A stretch of 64,000 nucleotides of DNA from Vibrio plantisponsor (GTDB lineage Bacteria > Pseudomonadota > Gammaproteobacteria > Enterobacterales > Vibrionaceae): the NCBI RefSeq assembly GCF_013041605.1, contig NZ_JABEQC010000001.1:186001-250000 (forward strand), read 5' to 3'. The position numbers and the translations under genes are program-made. The notes beneath the pieces are model-generated. The model saw only the letters and a program-made list of their open reading frames with translations. It did not search any database and had not been told where the DNA came from. Shown one piece after another: positions 37,023-45,982 of this stretch; the stretch's first letter is position 1, and each line of letters starts with the position of its first letter.

Positions 37023-37988
37023 ATGCAAATCCGTTTTGCTACCGCAAACTTATTCAACTATCTCGCTCCCCCTAATGCATTTTACGAGTTCAATAATATT
37101 TACGAGCTCAACCAATGGCATAAAAAACAACAGTGGTTAGAACGGAAATTATTAACCTTAGATGCGGATGTGGTCGGGTTTCAGGAGATCTTCAGCGCAG
37201 AAGCACTGGAGGCGCAGTTAAAGCCGCTAGGTTATTCATATTTCGCTGTTGTAGACCAACCAAAAGTCTCTCAAGACTACATCTACACTCACCCAGTAGT
37301 CGGTATTGCTTCACGTTATGAGCTGACAGATATAGAGGCCGTTGAGGCCAAGAAACCGAATTCCGATGACGCTTTTACCTTCTATCGTAAACCGCTGCGA
37401 GCAACGTTGAACCACCCTGTAATGGGGAAAGTGGATGTCTATATCGTTCACTTTAAATCACAGCGTCCGACACTAGAAAACAAGGAAGAAGGTTCGAGCG
37501 TGTTTGAAACATGGCAGCAGGAAAACTATGGCAACTGGCTTTCCACTGTGCAACGTGGATTCGAAGCAACACTATTGCATCAAGCGATCATGGAGAGAAA
37601 ACGAGCCACTGGGCATCCGGTGGTACTAATGGGTGATTTTAACCAACTGCTTGATAGCCAAGAGTTCGCCTGTTTACGTTCTACTCACCGTTTTCGCCAG
37701 CCGGATTCTTACCTGCCGCTCCTCCCCTACCATCTTACCGATAGCTGGGAACTGTATTGCCACACGGGAAAGGTTCAGCGTCAGCCAACTCATTACACCG
37801 GAGCTTCAGGGCAAGTTTTGGATTACATACTGATGTCGAGCGAATTCGGCTTAGAGACAGACCGCAATATCGCCCGAGTCATTGATTTTCATGTTGAGGA
37901 TCAGCATCTGATCAATCCAAGTTTCGAGCTGGATAAATTCGCCAGTGACCATGCGTTTGTATGCGTCACGCTAGAATTACGCTCGTAA
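37023..37988 (+). CDS. Endonuclease/exonuclease/phosphatase (EEP) family hydrolase
   Basis: 321 residues without a signal peptide. EEP motifs: N in IRFATANLFNY, the metal-binding glutamate in VVGFQEIF, VYIVHFKSQRP, MGDFNQ and the C-terminal SDHAFVCVTLEL. These DNase I-fold enzymes hydrolyse phosphodiesters or phosphomonoesters; the substrate is unknown. SD AGGAGC precedes the ATG. The last 12 bases overlap the convergent GNAT gene. Confidence 0.85.
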   Translation: MQIRFATANLFNYLAPPNAFYEFNNIYELNQWHKKQQWLERKLLTLDADVVGFQEIFSAEALEAQLKPLGYSYFAVVDQPKVSQDYIYTHPVVGIASRYELTDIEAVEAKKPNSDDAFTFYRKPLRATLNHPVMGKVDVYIVHFKSQRPTLENKEEGSSVFETWQQENYGNWLSTVQRGFEATLLHQAIMERKRATGHPVVLMGDFNQLLDSQEFACLRSTHRFRQPDSYLPLLPYHLTDSWELYCHTGKVQRQPTHYTGASGQVLDYILMSSEFGLETDRNIARVIDFHVEDQHLINPSFELDKFASDHAFVCVTLELRS

Positions 37989-38255
37989 ATGTTGCCATTG
38001 CGGATGACGGTCTAAATAGTGTTTTACGTAACTGCAAACGGGCACAATCTTAAACCCTTGCGTTTCAATCAGTGGTAAAACGCTTTCCATCATAATTTTT
38101 CCGTAGCCTTTTCCCTGTAATTCTTGCGGGACTTTGGTTGACGTTATGTGCATAGCCTTATCGAAGAACTGATAGCGCACAACCGCGTAATGTTCACCTT
38201 CAAGGTGGACGCGAAAGCACTCGTTCTCTCTGTCGTAAATAACGGTATGTTCCAT
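37977..38255 (-). CDS. Small GNAT-like N-acetyltransferase (YjdJ/GTLF type)
   Basis: 92 residues from ATG 38255; an upstream start at 38279 is rejected. A single short acetyltransferase domain with the acetyl-CoA loop ELQGKGYGKIMMESVLP and the ending VCSYVKHYLDRHP, the pattern of the small single-domain GNATs. Substrate unknown. Its 3' end overlaps the EEP gene by 12 bases. Confidence 0.83.
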   Translation of the reverse strand: MEHTVIYDRENECFRVHLEGEHYAVVRYQFFDKAMHITSTKVPQELQGKGYGKIMMESVLPLIETQGFKIVPVCSYVKHYLDRHPQWQHLRA

Positions 38256-38377
38256 TTTTATATCCAAAATGATAATCAAGTCTTATTTTATGGTTATGAT
38301 GAATTGAAAGTCTGAATGCATAACCATAAAATCTCAACTCTTAAAAAAATTATAAATTGTCTTGTTGGAGATTATGG

Positions 38378-39130
38378 ATGAGCTCGCCACAAACAGCGAC
38401 TAAAAGTGCTAAAACAAATGTCGCGAAAGCGACTAAATCCGTTATCACTCTCAATAGTACCGACGCTCTTGCTATGGTTGAGCACGGTAGCGAATTGAAG
38501 CTGAACATTACCACTCCTGTCGGCACAAAGTTCATCTGTAGAACACCATTTATCGGTACTCACTCTGACACGTATCTTCTCGCTGAAATTCCAAATATCT
38601 CAGCCAGCGATATGAGCTTTTATTTTCAAGAAGGTTTCTGGATCAATATTCGTGCAATATCTTCGCGTGGCGAAGGCGCAATGATCCACTTTCGCAGTCA
38701 GTTATTGCATGTAGTTCAAGAGCCAATCCCGCTGGCTATGCTGTCAATACCAAGCTCAATGCAAGTAACACAACTGAGGAAAGAGCCTCGTTTTGACGTC
38801 AATCTGCCAGGCAGAGTGATCTGTGGTGAACACAAAGCCAGTGGCGAAGTTCGTGATTTATCCAAAAGTGGATGCCGATTTATCGCCCCACCAGTTGGCA
38901 AAACGTATCAAGTCGGTGAAATGGTCTCGATAGAGATATTTGCAGATCAGCGTGGCACCAAAGTATTTGCGCCATTAACGGGTAAAATTTGTAACCTACA
39001 ACGTTCCACCCACTATGCACGTTACGGTATGGAGTTTGATGAAGCAGGACAAAAGAATGCTAAGAATCTACTCAGCCAGTTGAAATTCAATGGCACCAAG
39101 CTAACGTTGAACATCGAACGTATTGCATAA
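38378..39130 (+). CDS. plzD: PilZ-domain c-di-GMP receptor, PlzD-like
   Basis: 250 residues from ATG 38378 after TTGGAG; upstream extension rejected. The N-terminal half is a YcgR-N-like beta-barrel. The PilZ domain carries the c-di-GMP site RKEPRF (RxxxR) and DLSKSGC (D/NxSxxG), both intact. Together with the adjacent DUF368 gene this matches V. cholerae VCA0042 (PlzD) next to VCA0040. PlzD affects motility and virulence in V. cholerae; here it may respond to c-di-GMP made by cyclases such as the one at 1842-2942. Confidence 0.85.
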   Translation: MSSPQTATKSAKTNVAKATKSVITLNSTDALAMVEHGSELKLNITTPVGTKFICRTPFIGTHSDTYLLAEIPNISASDMSFYFQEGFWINIRAISSRGEGAMIHFRSQLLHVVQEPIPLAMLSIPSSMQVTQLRKEPRFDVNLPGRVICGEHKASGEVRDLSKSGCRFIAPPVGKTYQVGEMVSIEIFADQRGTKVFAPLTGKICNLQRSTHYARYGMEFDEAGQKNAKNLLSQLKFNGTKLTLNIERIA

Positions 39131-39224
39131 AACCTTAAAATCTCGATATCTCACCAAAACCTAGGAGTATGAACGTTCCTTTTTCGTTATACTCCCCATC
39201 ACTATTCTCATTTAAAGGTTTGAA

Positions 39225-40145
39225 ATGAACTACTTTAGTACTTTCATTAAAGGAATGGCGATGGGCGCAGCGGATGTTGTTCCCGGCGTTTCAGGTGGTA
39301 CCATCGCATTCATTACCGGCATTTACGACACTTTGCTGGAAAGTATTCGACGCATAAATCCAAGCTTACTCGGCATTTGGAAACGCGAAGGTTTTGCCGC
39401 TGCATTCCAGTATATTAACGGCTTTTTCCTCATTTCATTGTTTGCGGGAATATTCACCAGTATTGCTACTTTGGCAAAACTCATCTCTTGGGCATTGGTC
39501 ACTCACCCTATCCCAACTTGGTCTTTCTTCTTCGGTTTAATCCTTGTTTCGGTGTTCCATATGCTCAAACAAGTGGAACACAAAACCGCATCACGTTGGG
39601 TATGTTTGGCTCTAGGTGTTGCTTTTGCTTATAGCATTACGATTTTGAAACCATTGAACCTCGAACTCAGCAACATCAACATTATCCTTTCGGGTGCTAT
39701 CGCGATTTGCGCGATGATATTGCCGGGTATTTCAGGCAGTTTCATTCTGCTGCTAATCGGCATGTATGCAACAGTATTGGGTGCGGTTAAAAACGTGCAA
39801 ATCGACGTCTTACTATTGTTTTTATCAGGCTGTGTGATTGGCTTACTGAGTTTCTCTCACGTGCTTTCTTGGCTGCTAAAACGATTCCGAGAAGTCACCT
39901 TAATGTTCCTCACGGGTTTAATGCTGGGTACTTTGCCGAAAATCTGGCCGTGGAAAGAGACGGTTTCATGGCGCACTAACTCTCATGGGGAACAAGTGCC
40001 ACTGGTTCAGCACAACTTATCTCCATTTGAGTTTGAAGCGATCACCTCTCAGTCTTCGCAGCTAGTGGTTGCCGTTATCTTTATGTGCTGTGCAATCGCT
40101 TTAGTTTTGGGACTAGAAAAATACGCTGAGAAACACGACGTTTAA
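39225..40145 (+). CDS. popT: DUF368 membrane protein, PopT-like undecaprenyl-phosphate translocase
   Basis: 306 residues with about eight membrane segments. The DUF368 signatures are clear: KGMAMGAADVVPGVSGGTIAFITGIYD at the N-terminus and the repeat MILPGISGSFILLLIGMY in the second half, an inverted-repeat layout. Published work identifies DUF368 proteins as translocases that return undecaprenyl phosphate to the cytoplasmic face, and the V. cholerae member is VCA0040. The carrier serves peptidoglycan and surface-polymer synthesis. It is 94 bases downstream of plzD. Confidence 0.87.
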   Translation: MNYFSTFIKGMAMGAADVVPGVSGGTIAFITGIYDTLLESIRRINPSLLGIWKREGFAAAFQYINGFFLISLFAGIFTSIATLAKLISWALVTHPIPTWSFFFGLILVSVFHMLKQVEHKTASRWVCLALGVAFAYSITILKPLNLELSNINIILSGAIAICAMILPGISGSFILLLIGMYATVLGAVKNVQIDVLLLFLSGCVIGLLSFSHVLSWLLKRFREVTLMFLTGLMLGTLPKIWPWKETVSWRTNSHGEQVPLVQHNLSPFEFEAITSQSSQLVVAVIFMCCAIALVLGLEKYAEKHDV

Positions 40146-40296
40146 TCGTTTCATATTCCCTCAATAGGCGGCTTCAAGTCGCCTGTTCATCTCCTCAATG
40201 TTTGCTTGAACCTTTCCACATTTTGCCCTACTTTTCCTAAACTTAATCTCCGTTTATGCTAGGATGCGCACACCTTTCCTAACCATGTGTAAGAAA

Positions 40297-40725
40297 ATGC
40301 GTTCAGCGTTAAAACTTCTCTTTATTATTGCCGCACTTCTTGCTGGTTTCTTTGCAAGCGACATCATTAAACTCTTCTCATCAGAGACAAAGAGCATTGA
40401 TCTGTCTCAGTACTGTGTATTGTCAACGACCCCTTGCTCACAACAGAATATCTCAATGACTCTTGCTCAGGACAAAGTGCACCCTCTGGTGGCAAATCGT
40501 CTCTCGGTTTCATGGCCGGACAGCGATTCTGAGCAGCTTGAGCTACGGCTACAAGGTGTCGAAATGGACATGGGAACCGTGAAATACGTGCTTAAAAAAG
40601 CAGAGTCTGGCAGATTTGAATCTGACATCATATTGCCCGTATGTACTAGCGACTCAATGACATGGGTAGGACAACTCACTGACGGTAAAATAACGGTTCT
40701 ACCAGCATTAAGGATGGAACGATGA
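40297..40725 (+). CDS. Small membrane-anchored protein of the SCO/copper operon
   Basis: About 142 residues from ATG 40297 after AAGAA. ATG 40264 is less likely because it lies within an apparent -10 (TATGCTAGGAT, 40255-40265). One N-terminal membrane segment (LLFIIAALLAGFFASDIIKLF) and a periplasmic part with cysteines in YCVLSTTPC and LPVCTSD. Its stop overlaps the SCO ATG (ATGA). Probably helps copper delivery or oxidase assembly, inferred only from the operon. Confidence 0.7.
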   Translation: MRSALKLLFIIAALLAGFFASDIIKLFSSETKSIDLSQYCVLSTTPCSQQNISMTLAQDKVHPLVANRLSVSWPDSDSEQLELRLQGVEMDMGTVKYVLKKAESGRFESDIILPVCTSDSMTWVGQLTDGKITVLPALRMER

Positions 40726-41324
40726 GTAAAAATTGGTCTTTAATTTTAATCATGGCATTCGTACTTGGTTTTGGTACCAAGAGCTATTTCGATGCACAGA
40801 AAACGCTAGAACAGGAAGAGATGCAATCCGCGTCTGATGTAACGCTGTACGGTGAAAAAAACCAAACGGTGAACATCTTTGATACCTCGGATGATCGAAT
40901 CCGTGTTGTCTATTTTGGCTTTACTCGTTGTCCGGACGTTTGCCCAACATCACTGGCCATGCTGGCAGGTGCGTTAAATCAGATCGACGATGAAACAAAA
41001 AAACAACTTAGACCTATGTTTGTTTCATTGGATCCAGAACGAGATGATGCAGAATCCTCTGCGACCTATGCTCACTACTTCCACGCGATGATCGAGGGTC
41101 TTTCTGGACCTCTGGATATTACGACATCACTCGCGAATCGATATGGCGTGATCTTTCGTAAAACCGAATTACCAAATTCGGAGCTTAAGTACACGCTCGA
41201 TCACAGCTCCTATTTTTATTTCTTACAACCCGACGGCACTCTAATAACAAAAGTTCCACATACGCAGAACCCTGCGCCAATAGTGGAAGCGATAAAAGAA
41301 GTCACTCAACCAACAAAAGGATGA
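40722..41324 (+). CDS. SCO1/SenC family copper chaperone
   Basis: 200 residues with an N-terminal anchor (SLILIMAFVLGFGTKSY) and a thioredoxin-like domain. The copper motif CPDVC (after YFGFTR) and the third ligand histidine in LDHSSYFYFLQPDG are intact. SCO proteins deliver copper to, or reduce cysteines of, the CuA site of cytochrome c oxidase in the periplasm. Middle gene of a three-gene operon with a membrane protein and PCuAC. Confidence 0.92.
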   Translation: MSKNWSLILIMAFVLGFGTKSYFDAQKTLEQEEMQSASDVTLYGEKNQTVNIFDTSDDRIRVVYFGFTRCPDVCPTSLAMLAGALNQIDDETKKQLRPMFVSLDPERDDAESSATYAHYFHAMIEGLSGPLDITTSLANRYGVIFRKTELPNSELKYTLDHSSYFYFLQPDGTLITKVPHTQNPAPIVEAIKEVTQPTKG

Positions 41325-41328
41325 AACA

Positions 41329-41778
41329 ATGAAAGGTAAAGCCCTGTTACTTATCAGCTTATTAGCAAGCCCTTTAGCCTACGCGAAAATGGACATCATG
41401 GTTCATCAACCTTACGCGAGAGCGACGCCACCTACCGCGGTAACCAGCGCAGTATTTGGTGAGATTGTTAACCGAAGCGACACTGACCGATACATTGTTT
41501 CAGCAACTACAGAAGCAGCTGGAAAAGTGGAACTGCACGATGTGCTCACAGAAGGTGATGTGATGAAAATGCGTCAGGTTTCTGAGTTAAAAGTCCCAGC
41601 CAAAGGCAAGCTAGAACTGAAACCGGGCAGCTTCCACATCATGCTATTTAACTTGCCAAAACCGCTGGCAGAGAATGAAGAGATCGATGTTCAAGTGACC
41701 TTCAAAGATGGTGAGCAACTGACATTTAAAGCACCCGTTAAAAAAGTCATGAGTGGCATGAAGATGGAACATCATTAA
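41329..41778 (+). CDS. Periplasmic copper chaperone PCu(A)C
   Basis: 149 residues with a signal peptide (ALLLISLLASPLAYA). The copper site H-x(n)-M...H-x-M is visible as VELHDVLTEGDVMKMRQV and later GSFHIMLFNL. A His/Met tail (MSGMKMEHH) adds further ligands. It supplies copper to SCO or cytochrome oxidase. It starts four bases after the SCO stop. Confidence 0.92.
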   Translation: MKGKALLLISLLASPLAYAKMDIMVHQPYARATPPTAVTSAVFGEIVNRSDTDRYIVSATTEAAGKVELHDVLTEGDVMKMRQVSELKVPAKGKLELKPGSFHIMLFNLPKPLAENEEIDVQVTFKDGEQLTFKAPVKKVMSGMKMEHH

Positions 41779-41827
41779 TACGAGATGAGCGACTTGCGCT
41801 GTCCAATCTTTGTATTATTCAAACCAT

Positions 41828-41862
41828 AAAAAAGAGGTGGGTATTCCCGCCTCTTCTGCTAT
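41828..41862 (+). terminator. Terminator-like hairpin after the copper operon
   Basis: AAGAGGTGGG-TATT-CCCGCCTCTT with one G-U pair. The T-run is stronger on the minus strand than on the plus strand, so strength on the plus strand is doubtful. Confidence 0.5.
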
Positions 41863-41901
41863 CATTTGCATGCGTTTCAACCAGAAATTTAGGAGATTTT
41901 A

Positions 41902-41949
41902 ATGATTGTATTTAAAACCCGCCGCGCAACTTCAGAGAAGAAAGCTTAA
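41902..41949 (+). CDS. Possible 15-residue leader peptide upstream of rsgA
   Basis: MIVFKTRRATSEKKA from ATG 41902 with a strong ribosome-binding site (AGGAGA at ideal spacing). It is followed by a bulged hairpin CCCGGT...ACCGGG (41978-41999) and then rsgA at 42077. The layout (well-initiated tiny basic peptide, hairpin, gene for a ribosome-associated GTPase) recalls leader-peptide attenuation. No proof that it is translated. Confidence 0.45.
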   Translation: MIVFKTRRATSEKKA

Positions 41950-41977
41950 CCTTCAACTCTTTCTTTCCCTTGAATTG

Positions 41978-41999
41978 CCCGGTGTTTAACTAAACCGGG
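41978..41999 (+). promoter_or_regulatory. Bulged hairpin between leader ORF and rsgA
   Basis: CCCGGT pairs with ACCGGG and TTTA with TAAA around a one-base bulge. No T-run follows. An alternative pairing GGTGT (41981) with ACACC (42003-42007) is possible, as expected for a switch. Confidence 0.4.
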
Positions 42000-42076
42000 G
42001 TCACACCTTTATTCGGCCCTAGTCATATTTAATTGCGTTATAAGACAGCGTACCTACGCGTGTCTGGGGTAACCAA

Positions 42077-43135
42077 ATGAGTTTAAACGAAACTTTATCA
42101 CTTTCTTTGCCACAATTAGGATGGCGACCTGTTTACCAGCAACAGTTAAGCTGGGATGAATTAGAAACGGCAATTCCCGCGCGTATTAGTGAACATCACC
42201 GAACTGGCTACATTTGTTGGACAGAGAATGGCGAAATTCACTTAGATATTCACGCCAAACTGCCAGCAATGACCGTTGGAGACTGGGTACTGCTCGACCG
42301 TGAAACGAACCAGTTTGTTAAATTGCTAGAACGCCAGTCGCTTTTTAGTAGAAAAGCCGCGGGTATTAAGTCTTACGAACAACTTATCGCTTCCAATGTC
42401 GATACGGTGTTTATCGTCTCATCGCTCAATCAGGACTTTAATCTCAGTCGAATAGAACGCTATCTGGCTCTTGCGAAAGAAGCTCAGGTAGAGCCTGTTA
42501 TTGTGCTGACTAAAGCCGATCTATGTGACGATGCGGATGACAAGAAACAGCAGGTTCAAGCTCTGAATCCATTGCTGAACGTGGAATCCATCAACGCACT
42601 GTCCAGCGAAAGCTGCCAGAGTTTGAAAGCATGGTGCAAAGTTGGAAAGACAATCGCCGTTATGGGGTCTTCTGGTGTGGGTAAATCTACCTTAGTGAAT
42701 ACGCTGATGGGTAGTGACATTCAAGAGACCAGTGGTATTCGAGAACACGATAGTAAAGGCCGCCACACAACCACATCACGTTCACTGCTTTCTATGCCTT
42801 CCGGTGCGTTGTTACTTGATACGCCAGGAATGCGGGAAATTCAAATCACTGATTGTGAACAAGGCATCGAAGAAGTATTTGCAGACGTCGCCAATTTGGC
42901 GGACAAGTGCCGCTTTAGCGATTGCAAACACATTAGCGAGCCGGGTTGTGCCGTTCTAAAAGCGATAGAAAGTGAAGAGCTGGATGAAAGAAGACTGCGT
43001 AACTATCGCAAACTTCTTGCCGAGCAAGCACGCAATAGTGAATCCATTGCAGAAAGGCGTTCCAAAGAGAAAGATTTTCATAAGCACGTTAAAAGCGTGA
43101 TCAAGGAAAAACAATCTAGGGAAAAAGGATATTAA
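42077..43135 (+). CDS. rsgA: Ribosome small-subunit-dependent GTPase A
   Basis: 352 residues: N-terminal OB fold, then a circularly permuted GTPase with TKAD (G4) before the P-loop GSSGVGKST (G1), DTPGMRE (G3), and a C-terminal zinc knuckle with CRFSDCKHISEPGCAV. It binds the 30S subunit late in assembly and hydrolyses GTP. Vibrios usually also carry an rsgA on chromosome I, so this may be a second copy. A 15-codon leader ORF precedes it. Confidence 0.9.
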   Translation: MSLNETLSLSLPQLGWRPVYQQQLSWDELETAIPARISEHHRTGYICWTENGEIHLDIHAKLPAMTVGDWVLLDRETNQFVKLLERQSLFSRKAAGIKSYEQLIASNVDTVFIVSSLNQDFNLSRIERYLALAKEAQVEPVIVLTKADLCDDADDKKQQVQALNPLLNVESINALSSESCQSLKAWCKVGKTIAVMGSSGVGKSTLVNTLMGSDIQETSGIREHDSKGRHTTTSRSLLSMPSGALLLDTPGMREIQITDCEQGIEEVFADVANLADKCRFSDCKHISEPGCAVLKAIESEELDERRLRNYRKLLAEQARNSESIAERRSKEKDFHKHVKSVIKEKQSREKGY

Positions 43136-43149
43136 TCCAGAATATTAGC

Positions 43150-43175
43150 AAAGGGTGATATTTCACCCTTTATTT
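43150..43175 (+). terminator. Terminator of rsgA
   Basis: AAAGGGTGA-TATT-TCACCCTTT followed by ATTTT. Confidence 0.85.
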
Positions 43176-43368
43176 TCATAAAAAACATTCGCTACAAATA
43201 CGCAACATTTCATCAAAAATGTGTCGAAATTCAACATCTCTGTTAAATATTATTCTATCTATAAATAAATCCTAGACACATTGTCCTGCAACGTTAATAT
43301 TACCCCCCTACAGCAAGTACTGCTGTAAACATTACAATTCAAACTATTTATTCATTGCAGGGATAATT

Positions 43369-44589
43369 ATGCAAAGCAACAATATTTTTGCCCGTTTCGC
43401 TCGTGGCAATCTGGTGCTTCAGATCCTCGTTGGTATCATTTTAGGTGCTATCGTAGCGACTGTTTCTCCTGATTCTGCGCAAAGTGTGGGCTTACTTGGT
43501 AACCTTTTTGTCGGTGCTCTAAAAGCCGTAGCGCCAGTACTTGTTTTCATCTTGGTAGCCGCGTCGATTGCAAATCAAAAGAAAAACCAACACACATACA
43601 TGCGTCCTATCGTAGTTTTATACCTACTAGGCACGTTTACCGCAGCTTTAACAGCCGTTGTACTTAGCTTCATGTTCCCAACAACTTTGACACTTGTTGC
43701 GGGCGCTGAAGGTGCAACTCCTCCACAAGGCATTACAGAAGTACTAAACACCCTTCTATTCAAACTGGTTGATAACCCTGTAAATGCTCTGATGACAGCA
43801 AACTACATCGGTATTTTGGCTTGGGGTGTTGGTTTAGGTTTAGCGTTACATCATGCTTCAGCAACAACTAAAGCTGTGTTTGAAGATCTGAGCCACGGTG
43901 TTTCTCAAATCGTACGCTTCATCATCCGCCTAGCACCTTTCGGTATCTTCGGCCTAGTTGCATCTACATTTGCAACAACAGGTTTCGGTGCTTTAGCAGG
44001 TTATGCGCAGCTTCTTGCGGTTCTATTAGGTGCAATGGCAATTATTGCTCTAATCGTTAACCCATTGATAGTTTACGTAAAAACTGGCGAAAACCCATAC
44101 CCACTTGTTCTGCAATGTTTGCGCGAAAGTGGTATGACGGCGTTCTTCACTCGTTCAAGTGCAGCAAACATCCCTGTTAATATGGCACTTTGTGAGAAGT
44201 TGGAGCTGGACGAAGATACTTACTCTGTATCAATTCCTCTTGGCGCAACGATTAACATGGCGGGTGCAGCGATCACGATTACTGTTCTTACGCTTGCAGC
44301 AGTAAACACGCTAGGTATTGAAGTTGATCTGTTAACGGCGGTACTACTCAGTGTTGTTGCTGCAGTATCAGCTTGTGGTGCATCAGGTGTAGCTGGAGGT
44401 TCATTGCTTCTTATCCCACTTGCATGTGGTCTGTTCGGCATTTCAAACGATGTTGCGATGCAGGTTGTTGCCGTTGGCTTCATTATCGGTGTGATTCAAG
44501 ATTCAGCTGAAACTGCGCTAAACAGTTCAACTGACGTTGTGTTCACAGCCGCTGTTTGTAAAGCAGAGCACAAGAAATCTCTAAAATAA
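43369..44589 (+). CDS. sstT: Serine/threonine:Na+ symporter SstT
   Basis: 406 residues of the dicarboxylate/amino acid:cation symporter family: [21 protein letters not shown] at the N-terminus, [14 protein letters not shown] and the [15 protein letters not shown] hairpin, and [25 protein letters not shown]. It imports serine and threonine with sodium at the inner membrane. SD AGGGA precedes the ATG. It stands alone between rsgA and a convergent bactofilin gene. Confidence 0.93.
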   Translation: MQSNNIFARFARGNLVLQILVGIILGAIVATVSPDSAQSVGLLGNLFVGALKAVAPVLVFILVAASIANQKKNQHTYMRPIVVLYLLGTFTAALTAVVLSFMFPTTLTLVAGAEGATPPQGITEVLNTLLFKLVDNPVNALMTANYIGILAWGVGLGLALHHASATTKAVFEDLSHGVSQIVRFIIRLAPFGIFGLVASTFATTGFGALAGYAQLLAVLLGAMAIIALIVNPLIVYVKTGENPYPLVLQCLRESGMTAFFTRSSAANIPVNMALCEKLELDEDTYSVSIPLGATINMAGAAITITVLTLAAVNTLGIEVDLLTAVLLSVVAAVSACGASGVAGGSLLLIPLACGLFGISNDVAMQVVAVGFIIGVIQDSAETALNSSTDVVFTAAVCKAEHKKSLK

Positions 44590-44614
44590 GCAGTAACTCT
44601 CGTTACTCGCCGTT

Positions 44615-44647
44615 CAAAAAAATCCGCCTCATTGGGCGGATTTTTTA
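44615..44647. terminator. Bidirectional terminator between sstT and bactofilin
   Basis: AATCCGCC-TCATT-GGGCGGATT flanked by A-run and T-run on opposite sides, so it works on both strands. Confidence 0.88.
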
Positions 44648-44660
44648 TGACTTTTAATCA

Positions 44661-45131
44661 TTACTTTTTCGCAGCGACTTTAGGTTCGTGATCTTTCATC
44701 TCTTGAACTTTAGTCTCTTGAGCTTTCACTTCTTTCACCTTGTCTGCAAGTTCAACCACAGATTTGTTATCAGTGTTGTTTTCTGCAGGATGAGTAACAC
44801 CATTGAAGCGACCACCCTGTTCGATACTTAAATCGTCACTGTAGATGGTACCTGTAACCTTACCGCGTTTAAGGATTTCTATTTTATCTGCGTGGCAAGT
44901 TCCTTCAAACTCGCCGTTAATCACAAGGTGTTTCGCAAAAATTTCACCAACAGCACGACCTGATTCGCTAATGATTAAAGTTTTATCAACGTGAATTTCA
45001 CCTTCAACCGTGCCATCCACTTGCATATTGCTTTCTACCCGGAATTTTCCGTCGATTGAACAGCCCTTTGCAATGAGAGTGGTAGCTGAGTGCTGACTCT
45101 TAGCTCGACTTGATTTACCAAAGATTCCCAT
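44661..45131 (-). CDS. Bactofilin (polymer-forming cytoskeletal protein)
   Basis: 156 residues. A central beta-helix of stacked short strands: TLIAKGCSIDGKF, VDGTVEGEIHV, ISESGRAVGEIFAKHLVINGEFEGTCHA, EILKRGKVTGTIYSDDLSIEQGGRF, flanked by short disordered ends; the tail is Lys/Glu rich. It polymerises without nucleotide and scaffolds cell-wall enzymes. AAAGGT precedes ATG 45131. The first 97 bases overlap the end of the M23 peptidase gene in another frame. Confidence 0.9.
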   Translation of the reverse strand: MGIFGKSSRAKSQHSATTLIAKGCSIDGKFRVESNMQVDGTVEGEIHVDKTLIISESGRAVGEIFAKHLVINGEFEGTCHADKIEILKRGKVTGTIYSDDLSIEQGGRFNGVTHPAENNTDNKSVVELADKVKEVKAQETKVQEMKDHEPKVAAKK

Positions 45132-45982
45132 CGAATACCTTTAACCTCACTAAATATCGTCTCAAAGTTATTTATCCCCCAATGAACAAAAGGCTTAGGG
45201 TCTAATGAACGGCCGACGAATCGAATTTCATAATGTAAATGTGGCCCAGAAGAAAGGCCACTGTTGCCCGAATATGCTATCAAGTCACCTTTTTGTACAA
45301 AGTCGCCACTTTTAACCGCGAACTTTTGTAGATGTGAAAATGAACTGCTAAATCCGTGCATGTGCAATAAACGCAGAAAATTACCCGACCCTTGATCACT
45401 CTTACGGGTGATTTCCACAACACCATCTGCTGGCGCATAAATTGGAGTACCAGTATTTACCGCGAAATCTTGGCCCCTATGGAACGCCGCTTTACCCGTA
45501 ACTGGGTGTACCCTTTTACCATAACTAGACGAAATTCGTCCTTTTTGTACAGGAGAACCGCTTGGAATTTGAGTCAACATCACCATCCTAACTGATGATG
45601 TAATTGCAGCCGTATCTAAACGAGACTCCAATTCGGAAGATGTCTCTCCCATTCCGAGCACTTTCTCAAGGTCACCTAGCTTATCAGAAACAAGTTGTAT
45701 TTTTTCTTCACGTTCCAGCAAGTCTCCTTCCAAACTCTCCTTTAAACTTTTAAGGGAAGAAACTTCCTCAGACAGTGTTAATGATTTATTTTCCAACTCA
45801 ATCTGCTTTAAGCGCGCAAAATATGCATCGTTTACCAACTTATAAATAAATGCTCCCGTGGCAATTACACTGGCAAGAAGCAAATAACCAACACCTTTCA
45901 AGCAGTACCGATAGAGCTTCCCGAGATGGAAATGCCGTGTACCGTTAATAGACGAAACGGAAACTATTACGTTCTCTTTCAT
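45035..45982 (-). CDS. M23 family murein endopeptidase
   Basis: 315 residues: cytoplasmic N-terminus, one membrane segment (~30-50, VGYLLLASVIATGAFIYKLV), coiled coil (~55-105), and a C-terminal LytM domain with zinc ligands in HRGQDFAVNTGTPIYAPADG and SSGPHLHYEIRF (HxH). All catalytic residues are present, so it should cut peptidoglycan cross-links. It overlaps the downstream bactofilin by 97 bases. Peptidase-bactofilin pairs shape cells in several bacteria (Csd1/CcmA type). Confidence 0.9.
   Translation of the reverse strand: MKENVIVSVSSINGTRHFHLGKLYRYCLKGVGYLLLASVIATGAFIYKLVNDAYFARLKQIELENKSLTLSEEVSSLKSLKESLEGDLLEREEKIQLVSDKLGDLEKVLGMGETSSELESRLDTAAITSSVRMVMLTQIPSGSPVQKGRISSSYGKRVHPVTGKAAFHRGQDFAVNTGTPIYAPADGVVEITRKSDQGSGNFLRLLHMHGFSSSFSHLQKFAVKSGDFVQKGDLIAYSGNSGLSSGPHLHYEIRFVGRSLDPKPFVHWGINNFETIFSEVKGIRWESLVNQVELRVSTQLPLSLQRAVQSTENSG

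Noticed and set aside
44661..45982. Frameshift or error causing the long M23-bactofilin overlap
   Set aside because: Both frames have intact domains and the bactofilin start has a suitable ribosome-binding site, so overlap is accepted, although comparison is needed.
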